Numbered from the stretch's first letter, positions 1-11,025 are shown. The stretch: 64,000 nucleotides of DNA from Lolium rigidum (GCF_022539505.1 NC_061510.1:395418249-395482248), one strand, 5' to 3'. Notes: a model not told the origin generated them from the letters alone. Numbers and translations: made by a program.

Positions 1-443
1 AATTAGGGCTGATGGACAACACTAAATGGACATGAAGCGAGAAGCGAGTTCATAAGTACTTTCCCCGTTCACTATAAAACATTTTGGCTAAATAAAAGAA
101 ATATATATAAAAAAAAGCAAAATTGCTAGACTGAGAACGAAAGCTCGTCTTTGCATCGTGACTAATATTTGTTTATCACAACACTAAATGGACTTAGATT
201 TGCATCGTGATTCATGCACTTAACTTGCAAGTTAGGTTGTAACTGTGATTTTTTCAGTTACAAATAAGGTTGGAACTACGAAAATATCTCTGAATCGTCA
301 GTTGCAACATGGGCTGCAATTGAGATACTTTGACATAATTATACTCTCAGTGGACGGAGAACTAGTCAGACCCTAAAAACAAAAGAGCTGGATAGTATTA
401 TTTCTACACAAGCACATCTTCACAAATATTTTCCCCTTGACCT
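1..443. other. Unclassified AT-rich intergenic DNA
   Basis: No gene or complete element is visible here. The 16-base word acaacactaaatggac occurs twice (16-31 and 178-193), so part of the stretch may be a short direct duplication. Around 215-320 there are motifs of the type gttgcaac...gagat that resemble the tandem repeat at 16995-17650, suggesting a degraded relative of that repeat. Nothing here supports a promoter or coding call. Confidence 0.4.
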
Positions 444-1118
444 AAACACTCTTGTTGTTAGGAGGAGGCGATTGTGAGGCGGCCAGAAAAACCCATCTAG
501 GGTTCCGTCTCCTCGCCGGCAATGTCGGCGGTCCGCTCCACCTCCGGTGGCCTTGGAGCCTTGGAGGTGTGGCTGACCACGGCTTCTCGCCGGCGGGAGG
601 GTTTTGTCCTTTGTTAGATTGTTTTCAGTGTCTTCTTCAGGATGGTGAGGTGATGGCTACATCCTGAAGTTAGAATAAAGTCCTCCCCGCCCTATCCTCG
701 CTCTGGTGGTGTGTCTAGCATTGGCGGAGGGTGCGTGAAGTCGTGTGCCTGGCGGATCTCCTGGGATCTGGTCGGTTTTCGTATTCGGTTGTGTGGTTTC
801 AGGTTAGTGTCTTCCGATCTACGGTTGTCATGTTTGGCGATGGTTGCTGCTCTGGTGCGCTGATCCTTTGGGGCCTTAGCACGATAACTTCTAGTTTATC
901 TACTACAACAAGTTCTACTACGACAAGGTTTGTCCGACTCCGGTGATGGAGGGACGAGGATGGCGGCATGTATTCGGCTCGCGTCAGTGTCTGTAGTCGT
1001 AGTTAGGTGGTCCAATAACCTACTTGTAATTTTTATTACTTTTAAATCTGTTTGTACTGCTATTGATGATTATGAATAGATTGGCGGAATTTTCGCAAAA
1101 AAAAACACTCTTGTTGTT
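444..1118 (+). mobile_element. Short non-LTR retroelement with 16-bp TSD
   Basis: The body (460-1105) is bounded by the direct repeat aaacactcttgttgtt at 444-459 and 1103-1118 (13 bp are unambiguous; three A residues could belong to the tail), and ends in an A9 tract. The 5' part is GC-rich, like the 5' UTR of grass LINEs, and the 3' end (tgattatgaatagattggcg, then gcaaaa) looks like a LINE 3' UTR. There is no ORF1, endonuclease or reverse transcriptase. I infer an internally deleted, trans-mobilised LINE derivative rather than a tRNA-type SINE, since no A/B box is obvious. The small frames inside it (452-667, 731-946) are not credible genes. Confidence 0.8.
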
Positions 1119-1445
1119 GGTATGCGTGAATTAAGTCAGACTTAATTTGAGGTGTGGCCGGTCAGCATATATGAAAGTTATAGCACAACGCGACGGTGGA
1201 CAGAGGCAGCGGTTTCCAAATCCCCGTTGAACCCTTGGCAGCCCGGTCTAGTTCAGATGGCGCGGCAGAAGTTGCTACGTCGGCGTTGAGAAGAGAAATG
1301 CCTCCACGAACGATAGTCATGATTCATGAACACCCCATGGCCTCCTCCCCGAGCTGTAGCGTCATCTCGCATCTCTTCTCCGTACCGTCTCCTCTCTTCG
1401 AGAAAGAAAAATGGGACCGGCCAGGGCTAGCCCATGGCGGCATAA

Positions 1446-1721
1446 TTTTTCATACAAGGTGAGGTAGTCGACTCATCGCTGCCGTTAGGCTGTTTGGCAG
1501 AGGAGGCGGCGGCGAAGAAGAAGGCGAAAGCCCGAGCAAAGGCGGAGGTGCAGGCGGCGTACACCGACGACGAGGAAGACCTGAAGGGCGACTCGTCAGA
1601 GAGGCACACAAGCTCGTCGGACGTGGCAAGCTCGTCGGAAGCAACAAGCTCCTCGAAAGAGGTGACAAGTAAGAAGCGCCGCCGTGACGATGGCAAGGCC
1701 GGACCCTCTAAGAAAAAGTAG
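1446..1721 (+). pseudogene. Lysine/serine-rich coding fragment, unknown
   Basis: An open frame runs from just after a stop at 1443-1445 to a TAG at 1719-1721 but has no ATG in a sensible position. The product is Ala/Lys-rich, then acidic and Ser-rich (many SS repeats around the middle), and ends in a basic stretch with KKRRR and a terminal KKK that could act as a nuclear localisation signal. Such tails occur in grass transposon-associated and uncharacterised proteins, and I cannot name the family. The upstream region (1119-1445) has small frames only. It is most likely the 3' exon of a degraded gene or a captured gene fragment; low complexity makes chance similarity a real risk. Confidence 0.3.
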
Positions 1722-2003
1722 ATTGTTTCTGTAATTTGTTTAAAAATTAGTTTGAATCTCTATTTGTAGTTAATATGTCTAATTTGTTTCCAATATTGCA
1801 CTATTTCAGTGGAATTTGATCATGAAATTGTGATGCGTTTGAGTAGAATGTGTCTGAAAGTACCCAGACACAAATGATCAAGCGTGGCCTAACGGCCAAT
1901 TTTGCGTCCCGTCCCGATGCAAACGGATGCACCCGGTTAATTTTAACGTCTGAAATGCGTCGGGCCGCTGAAAATGCCCTTATAATCTACAAAAGCACCC
2001 AAC
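1722..2003. other. 3' flank of the coding fragment, unclassified
   Basis: AT-rich sequence followed by a stretch with repeated gcgtc/cgtcg words (1905-1975). That composition is common in the flanks of grass DNA transposons, but no terminal inverted repeat or TSD can be defined. Confidence 0.3.
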
Positions 2004-2111
2004 TAGGTGTTTTGGCTTTGGCTTTTGGCTGGATAAAAGGACCTATTTAGAAGCTTTTGTGCCTTATAAGGAAAAAAGCCAAAAACCAAAAATAAGTCTA
2101 AACAAACACCC
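2004..2111. repeat. Small foldback MITE-like element
   Basis: The left side (aggtgttttggctttggctt) is roughly the reverse complement of the right side (ending aagtctaaacaaacaccct), giving a hairpin of about 108 bp with an AGGGTGTTT-type end typical of small hAT-like MITEs. No convincing TSD is visible. A related remnant lies at about 5100-5155, immediately upstream of block B, as this one lies immediately upstream of block A, so it predates the block duplication. Confidence 0.45.
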
Positions 2112-2112
2112 T

Positions 2113-3560
2113 CTTTGTTGGTAATACCGTAATAGCAAACATTGAATATTAATAGCGCTTCTGACCAAAATGAAAAAAATGATTAAAGACTAACAACGGA
2201 GAGATGGTAAATGAAAACCGAGCAGTGTTGTAACGAGCACCAGCACTAGCAAAATTGAGATTTATATTAGTTAAATGGCAAATCAGAGATTAGAACAGAA
2301 CACGGTGGCGGGAACGATTAAAACCCTGTAAAAATGAATGCAAATATTATGACCATACAATACGATAATTTCTAAAAGTAGTAGAGAATATGGAAATAAA
2401 ATGGAAAACACATAAAAAATTCCTATGAACAAGTGTCTCCGAATTTCTTCCAGTGCATCTACTATCTCGGTAAAGTGATTCCATGTTTCTTATGTGAAAT
2501 TGTTTATCTTCTTCATTTATTGTCTCAACGTTTCTCTCTCACTAAATGACAAAAAGGGTACCTAGAATTTACAAGTTGAACTAGTTTTATGATGTATTTA
2601 CACTAAAATTTTATACTTGTTTATAACTCATTTTTCATCCATTCATGGTCATTATTAGTGAGACATGCTAAGTTTACACCATAATTAATAACAAAAAATA
2701 AATTAATTACATTGCGTCTTTCAAAGATATTGGAAATCATGTCAAATGAGAGAAGAAGAAAAGAATGATTTTCATGTATTTCCGGATCAATTTTCCTAAC
2801 TCGCATGGATATAGCATATATGTTTCTTTTTTGAAGGAGCATGTGGGCTTTATAGATCACATAACCAAAATGTCATTACATATAAGCTCCTGGATACAGT
2901 CAAGGCCAACACCACACTAAAAAGTTCACGGGATATAGCTAAGCAGCAACATTAGTGCATACTTAGCTATGTTTATAGAGATGTCTAAATAGTACTATGT
3001 TATAATAATATTTTGTTGGAGGTTTCTAGTTCATGATTTGATATACTTGTATAGAAAAATCTAGAGTATATATGGTGTTTAAGGGAATCGTGGCACCAAA
3101 TCGTTGGTATGCTCCTTTTTGGACAAACTGTGCCGTATATATAACAATGCTCTTTGAAATAAGGAGTGTTTCCGATTCTATGTATTTTCTCTATAATTGG
3201 TACCGAATTGGGCGTTCCTAGGATAGATAGTATATCGACCTAACTGAGCTGGACCATGATGTTGATCAAATTGATTTATTTCTATGTGGTGCACAATATT
3301 AGTTTGTGGTGTGCACCGTGTGCACTTAACACTGGAAATATTGGAGGTCAATAACACGAGAACGTTAGGTCACTCGCAACTAACCCCTCCTTAGGCACGG
3401 CGACATAATCTCTCTTTCTCTCTCTTTAGGATTTGCATGCATGCAATTAAAAGAACTTTTATGGCGCCGTCAAGATTTTTTTTAGCTCAAAACTTCTAAA
3501 TGATTGAACTCTCAAACCATGAACCCGGTTTATGATCCGTATTTACCACCTGTTTCGCGA
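2113..3560. repeat. Paralogous block A (of four)
   Basis: Non-coding AT-rich DNA that recurs, in the same orientation and order, as block B (5160-6785), block C (7240-8344 and on) and, more diverged, block D (13660-14575). The best conserved core is 2953-3225, matching 6004-6275, 7592-7860 and 14236-14520. No frame is conserved among the copies. A 115-bp insertion at 2816-2930 is flanked by ggatatagc on both sides. Block A lacks a segment of about 115 bp shared by B and C (6283-6400 and 7878-7985). Confidence 0.7.
2807..2939 (-). mobile_element. Short non-LTR 3'-end relic in block A
   Basis: A 115-bp piece starts on the plus strand with a T-rich run (tttcttttttgaagg) and is flanked by the 9-base repeat ggatatagc (2807-2815 and 2931-2939), as expected for an antisense, severely 5'-truncated LINE/SINE insertion. 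Orthologous pieces sit at 5866-5998 (block B) and about 14094-14215 (block D). Block C lacks it. Confidence 0.5.
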
Positions 3561-3649
3561 TGACTGGATCTTCGCAACAAGACTTCGTGCTAATATGTTT
3601 CGACAACTCTTTTTTTCTAGTTTCAAAGATAAGTCGAGTCGATCTGTAA
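3561..3649. other. Junction between block A and block E1
   Basis: Short unclassified spacer. Related wording (tttatgatccatatttaccgcc, in part) follows blocks B and C as well, so it belongs to the duplicated unit. Confidence 0.35.
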
Positions 3650-4660
3650 AATGGATGGATGGAGCAGAGCAGAGCAGGAGGATGCATCGTGTCCTCACTA
3701 GGAGATGATCGTCCTATGCTGCGGCCTGCGGCGGGCGATTCCAATGGCCCTGCGACGCAGCTGGTCCTCACGGGGTAGTCGGGTAGAGTGGTGGCCAAAT
3801 ACTGGAGTTTGGGGGCACACGCAACCTGGCAGGCGATTCCATGGTCCTGTGCAGGTGCAGCTCACGCGCCGCAGCCCGCATGGGCTTTCGTCGCCGCCGC
3901 ATGCAGCGAGGCAGCTTTTCCGTTTTGCTTTTTCATCTGCCGGTGCAGCCAGCCAGAGCAGGGCGCTGTCGTGCATCTTCCTTCTTTTTCGAAACACCAC
4001 AACAGCGGGTTCGCAGGAGCATGTGCGTCTGCGCCTATGTGCCTCACAGCCTCAGTTTCAAATTTACCTGCCCTCCAATCTGCTCTGTGTACACCCTGTT
4101 CAAACCACGACATTTTGGCTCCGCTTGGTGGTATAGCTTGAACCAACGGGACAACTGCAGGAAAAAAAAACGTTGTATACTCCTTACTGTCAATTACCAC
4201 GAGCTATTACGATATTATTACTACATCCGTCTAAAAATAGACGGAGGGCGTAGCAAAAACATGAGTGCACATTACCGTTGATCCAAACAAAAAATATTGC
4301 ATTACAAATGATGTCCTTTTGGCTGATAAGGACGAAAATCGAGCCGAAATAGGTGGACTTGGGTGGTGCCACATTTGTTTCCATATTTGTTTTGTGCAAG
4401 CGGAAACGAATATACAAACCCTCAAAACAGATACTATCGGTAGTATATGCGGACCGAATGACCGTCAAAGCTTCATCGAACTTACAGAATGATTACTTGT
4501 TCACATGTTTTGGGATGGGGGCCACTTTGGCGGTTCAGCTTCACAAGGTCACATATTGTTGCGTGCTGGATTGGGTCATGCGCATCAAGCACCGAAAAAG
4601 GAAATTCAACAAAGAATCTCGCTACTTATTCCTAGTGTTCAACTGAAGCTTTTGAATTCC
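3650..4660. repeat. Paralogous CpG-rich block E1 (of three)
   Basis: GC-rich DNA recurring as E2 (11640-13110) and E3 (17996-20035). Shared landmarks in order are: gcgacgcagctggtcct, the aggcgattcc motif, gcagcttttccgttttgctt, gagcatgtgcgtctgcgcct, cattttggctc, ccaacgggacaactgcag, and then a region ending ggcggttcagcttcacaagg. Several overlapping frames of 100-146 codons exist on both strands, but indels between the three copies are not multiples of three, so I do not call a gene. It could be the promoter/5' region of a lost tandem gene family. Confidence 0.6.
4223..4252. repeat. Miniature Stowaway-end palindrome
   Basis: A 30-base palindrome contains a ccgtct...agacgg pair with a gggcgta end, which looks like the two termini of a Stowaway MITE joined after loss of the interior. 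It sits inside block E1 and has no counterpart at the same place in E2 (12740-12780). Confidence 0.4.
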
Positions 4661-5099
4661 TTCAGTTTGTAACACGAAAACGGAAAATAGCAGAGTGACC
4701 GACTGACAGTCGTACAGTGTGCTAAGTGAGTCCATTTTTGATTATTATGTTATTACTGAGTCCATTTTTATATTGCCAGTTTCAAGAGTTAAGTTACCGA
4801 TTCTCGGAGGGATGCTTAATTGCAAAGAACCGTTTATTATTTTCTCGCGTTATCTATGCAATAAAATGTTAGCTTAGTTTTTTGCAGTTCATTCGTCAAA
4901 GAATGTGCGTTTTGGTTCACGCCTAGCCAATGTTTTGGGGCCAACCAAACAGCAGCCAGGTATCGCAGGGGTACCAAAATTTTGGTAAGGGTAGCATGGG
5001 CTTACAACCAACCATACACACGGTACTTATTCCTCATCTTTCACATTCGCCAAAAAGAAAAAGAAATGCGCATGTTCAACCTAGCCTTCATAAGCATGA
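4661..5099. other. Unclassified spacer between E1 and B
   Basis: AT-rich. The phrase gcagagtgacc (about 4690) recurs at about 16399 downstream of block D, supporting common descent of this spacer with the region after D. No gene or element boundary is seen. Confidence 0.35.
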
Positions 5100-5155
5100 A
5101 TTTGATGGCTTATAAGGCAATGCCAAAAGCCAAAAATAAGTCTAAACAAGCACCC
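5100..5155. repeat. Remnant of the 2004-2111 MITE-like repeat
   Basis: The sequence ending gccaaaaataagtctaaaca matches the right arm of the element at 2004-2111, again directly upstream of a block of the A/B/C family. The left arm is lost or too diverged to see. Confidence 0.45.
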
Positions 5156-5159
5156 CCTT

Positions 5160-6785
5160 TGTCCACCTCTTTGTTGGTACTACGGTAATAGCAAACATTG
5201 AATATTAATCGCATATCTGACTACTCCATGCAAAGACTAACGACGGAGAGATCGTAAATGAAAACCGAGGAGTGTTGTAACGAAGCGGTGGCAAGATTGA
5301 GATTAACATTACTCAAATGGAAAAATTGAGATTAGAACAGAACATAATGGCGGGAATGGTAAAAATCCCTGTAAAAATGAATGCCAAACAATTATGACCA
5401 TTAAATACGAGATTTCCATAAGTAGTACAGAAAATGGAAATAAAATGGTATACAGAAAAGTTCATATGGCCTAGTCATTTGAATATCTTCTGTTACGTCT
5501 ACTCGTCTCGGTAAAGTCGTTTCATCTTTTCTATGTGAAATAAGTTATCCTGTTCATTTCTTCTTTCATTTCTTCTTTCAACGTTTCTGTTTCACGAAAT
5601 GACAAAAAGGGTACCTTGGATTTACAAATTGAATTAGAGTTACGATATATTTACACTAAAATTTTATACTTGTTTATAACTCATTTTTCATCAATTCATG
5701 GTCATAGTTAGTGCAACATGCTAAATTTACACCATCATTAATAACAAAAAATAAATTAATTACATTGCGCCTTTCAAAAGAGATTGTAATCTAATCATGT
5801 CAAATAAGAGAAGAAAGAAAAGAATGATTTTCATGTATTTCGGGATCAGTTTTCCTAACTCGCATGGATATAGTATATATCTTTCTTTTTTGAAGGAGCG
5901 TGTGGGCTTTATAGATCACATAACCAAAATGTCATTACATATAGGCTCCCGGATACACTCAAGGCCAACACCACACTAAAAAGTTCACGGGATATAGCTA
6001 AGCAGCAACATTAGTGCATACTTAGCTATGTTTATAGAGATCTCTAAATTTTATGGTATAAGAATATTTTGTTGGAGGTTTCTAGCTTATGGTTTGATAT
6101 ATACTTGGATACAAAAATATAGAATATGTATGGTGTTTAAGGGGATTGCGGCACCAAATCATTGGTATGCTGATTTTCGAACAAAATGTGCGGTATATAT
6201 AACAATGCTCTTTGCAATATGGAGTATTTCCAATTCTATGTACTTTCTCTATAATTGGTACCAAATTGGGCATTCCTAGTACCAAATTGAGTATTTCCGA
6301 CCAACTGTTTGGCAAAAGCTTTGCCGACCAACATTCTGTTGGTAACGCTGAATTTTGCCGATCAACGTCTGTTGGGAATCTAGTGTTGTGGTTTAGTGAG
6401 GATAGATAGCAGCAACCTAACTGAACTGGACCGTGATGTTGATCAAACTGATTTATTGCTATGTCGTGCCCAATATTAGTTTGTGGTGTGGACTTAACAC
6501 GGGAAATATTGGAGGTCAATAACATGAGAATGTTAGGTCGCTAGCAACTGGAAATTTGTAAGGCAATATTTTTTTAAGCTCAAAACTTCTAAATGATTAA
6601 CTCACGGACCATGAACCCGGTTTATGATCCATATTTACCGCCAGCTTCATCATGAATGGATCTTCAAAACTAGACCTTGTGGTAATATGTTTGGACCATT
6701 CCTTTGTTTTTCTGATTTCAAAGTTACCACCCAATGATTCATACATTTGGTATGATATTTTGGTACTCCCCCGATTTATATAGCT
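5160..6785. repeat. Paralogous block B
   Basis: Close relative of blocks A and C. It includes the antisense non-LTR relic with near-identical flanks (5866-5998) and the extra segment 6283-6400 (two gaccaac-type words and ttttgcc), which is also in C but not in A. B and C are therefore likely sister copies. No conserved reading frame is present. Confidence 0.7.
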
Positions 6786-6941
6786 GCCGTCTGCCCGTAC
6801 ACCAGCTGTAGACCGAGGCCGTTGGGGCCAGAGCTTTAGTCCCGGTTCCCCTGTCGAACCGGGACTAAAGACCCGATTAGTCCCGGTCCAAAATGTTTGC
6901 AGACCAATGGGGTGGTATGGAAGCCCCTTTTTCTTCTAGTG
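6786..6941. mobile_element. CACTA transposon terminus (fragment)
   Basis: Contains inverted subterminal motifs of the tttagtcccggtt / aaccgggactaaag type and ends at 6941 with cctttttcttctagtg, the reverse complement of a grass CACTA terminus (cactagaagaaaaagg). Only about 150 bp remain and the opposite end is absent, so this is a relic and no TSD can be tested. The family encodes a Tnp2-type transposase, none of which is here. Confidence 0.7.
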
Positions 6942-7239
6942 AGACGTGCGGATTGAGGAAGTAGAGTCAATATAGGGAAACTTGTAGCAATATATGGAAA
7001 TGCCCAATGCATTCCGATGTTTTGTATACTTGTATGACACGGAAAGCCTCGGTTTCGCCTCCTATATAAGGGCGAAGCTGAGGGCAAAGAAAGGATCGAT
7101 CATTGTTTAATCCTAGCTACCATTTTGTTCTAGTTAGACGCCTTTGTTCGTCTGACCACCTTCTAGTTCTATTTTTCCTCTATTTTTATAAAACCCTAAG
7201 TCTACAATCTGTAGGCATTGACGAGTCCATATACCGTCA
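6942..7239 (+). promoter_or_regulatory. Promoter/LTR-like relic with TATA box
   Basis: TATATAA at 7063-7069 is followed by a leader-like, T/C-rich stretch and cctctatttttataaaaccc. The layout resembles the U3-R-U5 of a short LTR or TRIM-type element that lost one side, although no TG...CA ends with a TSD could be fixed. A genuine promoter of a lost gene is the alternative. No downstream reading frame follows. Confidence 0.35.
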
Positions 7240-8344
7240 GGTGCATTAACTGTGATATAGTCGCTCCATCTATTTTATGTGAAATACTTACCTTAGTCAT
7301 TTCTTCTCTCAATGTTTCTCTCTCACGAATTGACAAAAATGGTACCTCAGGTTTACAAATTGAATTAGATTTACGATATATTTACACTAAAATTGTATAT
7401 TTGTTTATAACTCATGTTTTCCTCAATTCATGGTCATGGTTAGTGCGACAATAATTAATAACAAAAATAAAATAATTACATCGTGCCTTCCAAAGATATT
7501 GGAATCAAATCATGTCAAATGAGAGAAGAAAGAAAAGAATGATTTCCATGTATGTCCGGATAAATTTGCCTAACTCGCAAATTGGAAATAGCTAAGTAGC
7601 AACATTAGTGCATACTTAGCTATGTTTATAGAGATATCTAAATTGTATGTTATAGGAATATTTTATAGGAGGTTTATATTTTATGATTTGATATACTTGG
7701 ATAGAAAAATCTAGAGCATATATGGTGTTTAAGGGGAATCGTGGCACCAAATCATTGGTATGCCGCTCTTAGGACAAAATGTGCCGTACATATAACAATG
7801 CTCTTTGCAATAATATGTATTTCCAATTCTATGTATTTTCTCTATAATTGGTACCAAATTGGGCATTTCTAGTACCAAATTGAGTATTTCCGACCAACTG
7901 TTTGATAAAAGCTTTGTCGACTAATATTCTGTTGGTAACGCTGAATTTTGCCGACCAACGTGTGTTGGAAATCTAGTGTCGTGGTTTAGATAGCAGCAAC
8001 CTAACTGAACTGGACCATGATGTTGATCAGACTGATTTATTTCTATGTGGTGCTGGTGCCCAATATTAGTTTGTGGCGTGGACTTAACACGGGAAATATT
8101 GGAGGTCAATAACATGAGAATGTTAGGTCACTAGCAACTGGAAATTTATGAGGCAATATTTTTTTAAGCTCAAAACTTCTAAATGATTAACTCACGGACC
8201 ATGAAACCGGTTTATGATCCATATTTGCCGCCAGCTTCATTATGAATGGATCTTCAAAACTAGACCTTGTGCTAATATGTTTGGACGATTTCTTTGTTTT
8301 TCGGATTTCAAAGTTACCACCCGATGACTCATACATTTGGTATG
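7240..8344. repeat. Paralogous block C, left part
   Basis: Third copy of the block, sharing the 7878-7985 segment with B. At about 7583-7592 the sequence passes straight from aactcgca to atagctaag without the antisense non-LTR relic found in A, B and D. The block is interrupted at 8345 by a solo LTR and resumes at 10360 (ttattttggtactctcccg, compare 6760-6775 in B). Confidence 0.65.
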
Positions 8345-10364
8345 TGAATGTTCTAGGACGTCGCCTAGAGGGGGGGGGGGAATAGGCGGTGTATAAAAAC
8401 TTCTACTTGAGAGCTAAATTAGGCGGAATAAAACTACACATGTGTTTACTAGTTTAGCTCAAGGCCTATCAACTAGGGGTTTGCCTAAGAGCACCAACAA
8501 CCTATGCAAGCAAGATGAGCACGATGTGATAACAAGCTAGGTATAGCACATCAAGCAAGATAGATATAACAAGTTAAAGCGCATATGTTAAGGAGCTCGG
8601 GTTGAGAAGTAACCGGTGCACGAGGAGACGATGATGTATCCCGAAGTTCACACACTAAGGTACTACGTCTCCACAACAAGGAGGCTCTCAAGTACACGGC
8701 CACAAGAGGCTACAACACACCACCAAGCCACCAAGATGCTAATGCGCCACAAGAGGCAAACACACTCCACAAAGGCCACACCGCCACAAAGACCACCACG
8801 CCACTAAGACGATAAGATCACTAAGGCTACAAGGCCACAAAGCAGACACGGCGCCACAAGAGGCAACACAGCCACTAAAGGCAAGATGGCCACTTAGGCA
8901 AGATGGCCACTTAGGCAAGAACACCACTAAGAACGAACACACACTCTACGAGATCGAAACCCCAGAGAGAACTCAAACCGATGCACCTAATGCAATGGCT
9001 AAGAACACCACTAGGATGCCCAAGTTCTTCTCTCCCAAATTCCACCAAAGCTAGAAGAAGCTATTGGGGGAATAAGGGAGGAAGAACAAAGTATGGAGAA
9101 ACACCAAGAAACTCCAAGATCTAGATCTAGCAAGATCCCCTCACTTGGAGAGGGATTCAATTGGTGAAGCACTAGATCTAGATCTCCTCTCTCCTTTCCC
9201 CCAAAAATATGCAACAAATAGTGGGGGGATCAAGAGGAGGAAGAAAGAACCCAAGGTCAACAATGGAGGAGAGAGAATGTAGGGGAAGGGTTGTTTTGGC
9301 CGGAGGTGGAAGAGAAGTATAAATAGGGGCTCCAAAATATAGCTGTTGGGGGCTGGAAAAACGGTCAGATTCGCGCCCGAGCGGTACTATCGCTTTGGTA
9401 AGCGGTACTACCGCTCGGATTCGAAATCCTCACAGAACTTGTCCACGTGGACACAAGGCGGTACTACCGCTCGCGGTACCGCTTGAGGTACGGCAATGGG
9501 CTCCAAACCTTACTGGATCCCAAGCGGTACTGCAGCGGTATCGAAGCGGTACTGCCGTAACTTATGTTACGGTACTTAAGCGGTACCGGGGCGGTACTAC
9601 CGCTCTCAAGCGGTACTACCGCTCAAGGTACTGCAAAGGTACCGTAACATGTTCTGTGGGACTTTTTCAGGCAATGTAAAATCCATAACTTGAGCTAGGA
9701 AACTCGGAATGGCATGAAACCAATTTTGCCGGAAAGAGGACGACGAGAGATATCACTACAAAAAGTGAATATATGGAAAAGAGTGAGTGATGATTTTCTC
9801 ATGGTCATAGAGGTGTAACCTCTCAATATGGTATATCGGGAAAATCATCACCCTCGCACATGCAACATGCGATGCATCCGGAATCCGTTTCCGATGAGCT
9901 AGAGCTTGTCATGGAGATGAACACAAGCTCTAACTCATCTCATGGATAAGAACCAAGAGCAACCAAGAAACACGATTCAATGCATGCAAGATTTGAGCTC
10001 TCTCCGATGATGCGACCCACTATCCTATCGAGCACAAACCTTGTTCTTGCGCGTTCCTCTTGAGTCGGCAAGCTCCGTATTCATCCTCTTCAACCTTGTA
10101 CATGTCACCGTCTTCCTCCAACATATACGCCACCGTCTTCTTCGATCGCACGCCACCGTCTTCATCCATCTTCTACGCCGTCTTCGTCTCTCTTCGACAC
10201 CATCTTTGTCATTGTACTCCGTCTTCTCCATCTTGCAACCTTGAGTCCAACACATGGCTATGAACTTGTCCTAAGATTGATACTCAAGGCAACCGTTAGT
10301 CCATAGGGATTGTCATCAATTACCAAAACCACACATGGGGTAATGAACATGTTCTTTCAGTATG
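8340..10364. mobile_element. Solo LTR, 2,015 bp, TSD gtatg
   Basis: The unit starts TGAATGTTCT (8345) and ends TTCTTTCA (10359), with the same five bases gtatg on both sides (8340-8344 and 10360-10364) and exact continuation of the block C target. Its start carries the gtcgcctagag-G11-aataggc motif common at grass LTR-type repeats. It has no internal coding region, PBS or PPT, so an intact element was probably reduced by LTR-LTR recombination. Two low-complexity tracts lie inside: ccacaagaggc-type repeats (about 8690-8940) and gcggtactaccgc palindromes (about 9380-9640). A TATA-like tataaatag occurs near 9318. Confidence 0.8.
9380..9640. repeat. Palindromic GCGGTACTACCGC repeat cluster
   Basis: Inside the solo LTR, words of the form gcggtacYrccgc recur about ten times (for example near 9404, 9460, 9531, 9550, 9590 and 9610), many of them self-complementary around ggtacc or gtac. 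Spacing is irregular, so this is a degenerate palindromic minisatellite. Such clusters could form cruciforms or RNA hairpins, which is inference. Confidence 0.7.
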
Positions 10365-10612
10365 TTATTTTGGTACTCTCCCGATTTATATTAGTTCAGT
10401 CAACTTTATTTAGACATAGATGTATTTAATCAACAAACAGACAACTTTGGCTGAAAGAAACCAGTCACGATCGAGAGATTGTTTCCTTGTTTGCTCCTCT
10501 ACTCGTCTTCTGCATCGTGACTCGCGCTGGCGTGGCGCCGTGACCGCTCCCTTCTGCTCCGCAGCGCTACTGAGTGCTGATCCGATCCTTGCCGGCGCGA
10601 CTTTCAGGCGTA
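10365..10612. other. Right continuation of block C, then spacer
   Basis: About 40 bases continue block C. The rest is unique sequence with two short overlapping frames on opposite strands (10410-10632) that are not supported as genes. Confidence 0.4.
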
Positions 10613-10872
10613 CTCCCTCCGTCCACAAATAAGTGTACTTCTAGCTTTTGTACTAAGTCAAACATTTTAAGTTTTGATCAATCGTGGAAAAAAAGTAGCA
10701 ACATATATAATGAGATTTTGGTATAATTTGAAACTACATTTCAAAACGAATCTCGGGATACTAAATTAGTGTCATAAATGGTACTACTTTTCCCTATATA
10801 TTTGGTCAAAGTTTAAATAGTTTGACTAAACACAAAACCTAAATGTACACTTATTTGCGGACGGAGGGAGTA
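10611..10872. mobile_element. Stowaway MITE, complete
   Basis: A 258-bp element (10613-10870) begins CTCCCTCCGTCCACAAATAA and ends with the matching inverted repeat (ttatttgcggacggagggag), flanked by TA on each side (10611-10612 and 10871-10872). These are the diagnostic Stowaway terminal inverted repeat and TA target duplication. It is non-coding and is moved by Tc1/mariner-type transposases. Confidence 0.93.
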
Positions 10873-11025
10873 CTCCACAGTCCACTATTCAATCCATGCC
10901 GGCGTGTGCGTGTCCCCCCGTGAAGGTAAAATCCGGTGTTAACTGTTAAGATCCATGCATGCATACTGTAGTCAACAAGTAATCACGATGCCTTATGTTG
11001 CTAATTTATTAATTTTTAAACATGA
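10873..11025. other. Unclassified spacer
   Basis: Short unique sequence between the Stowaway and the hAT relic. Nothing recognisable. Confidence 0.3.

Noticed and set aside
3698..4281. Overlapping 100-146 codon frames on both strands in block E1
   Set aside because: The corresponding regions of E2 and E3 have indels that are not multiples of three, so no frame is conserved. The openness reflects GC content.
9380..9640. CRISPR-like array
   Set aside because: The genome is eukaryotic, spacing is irregular and no unique spacers of constant length occur.
8340..10364. DNA transposon with TIRs instead of a solo LTR
   Set aside because: The ends are only TG/CA-like, with a 5-bp TSD and no extended terminal inverted repeat. 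A solo LTR explains all features.
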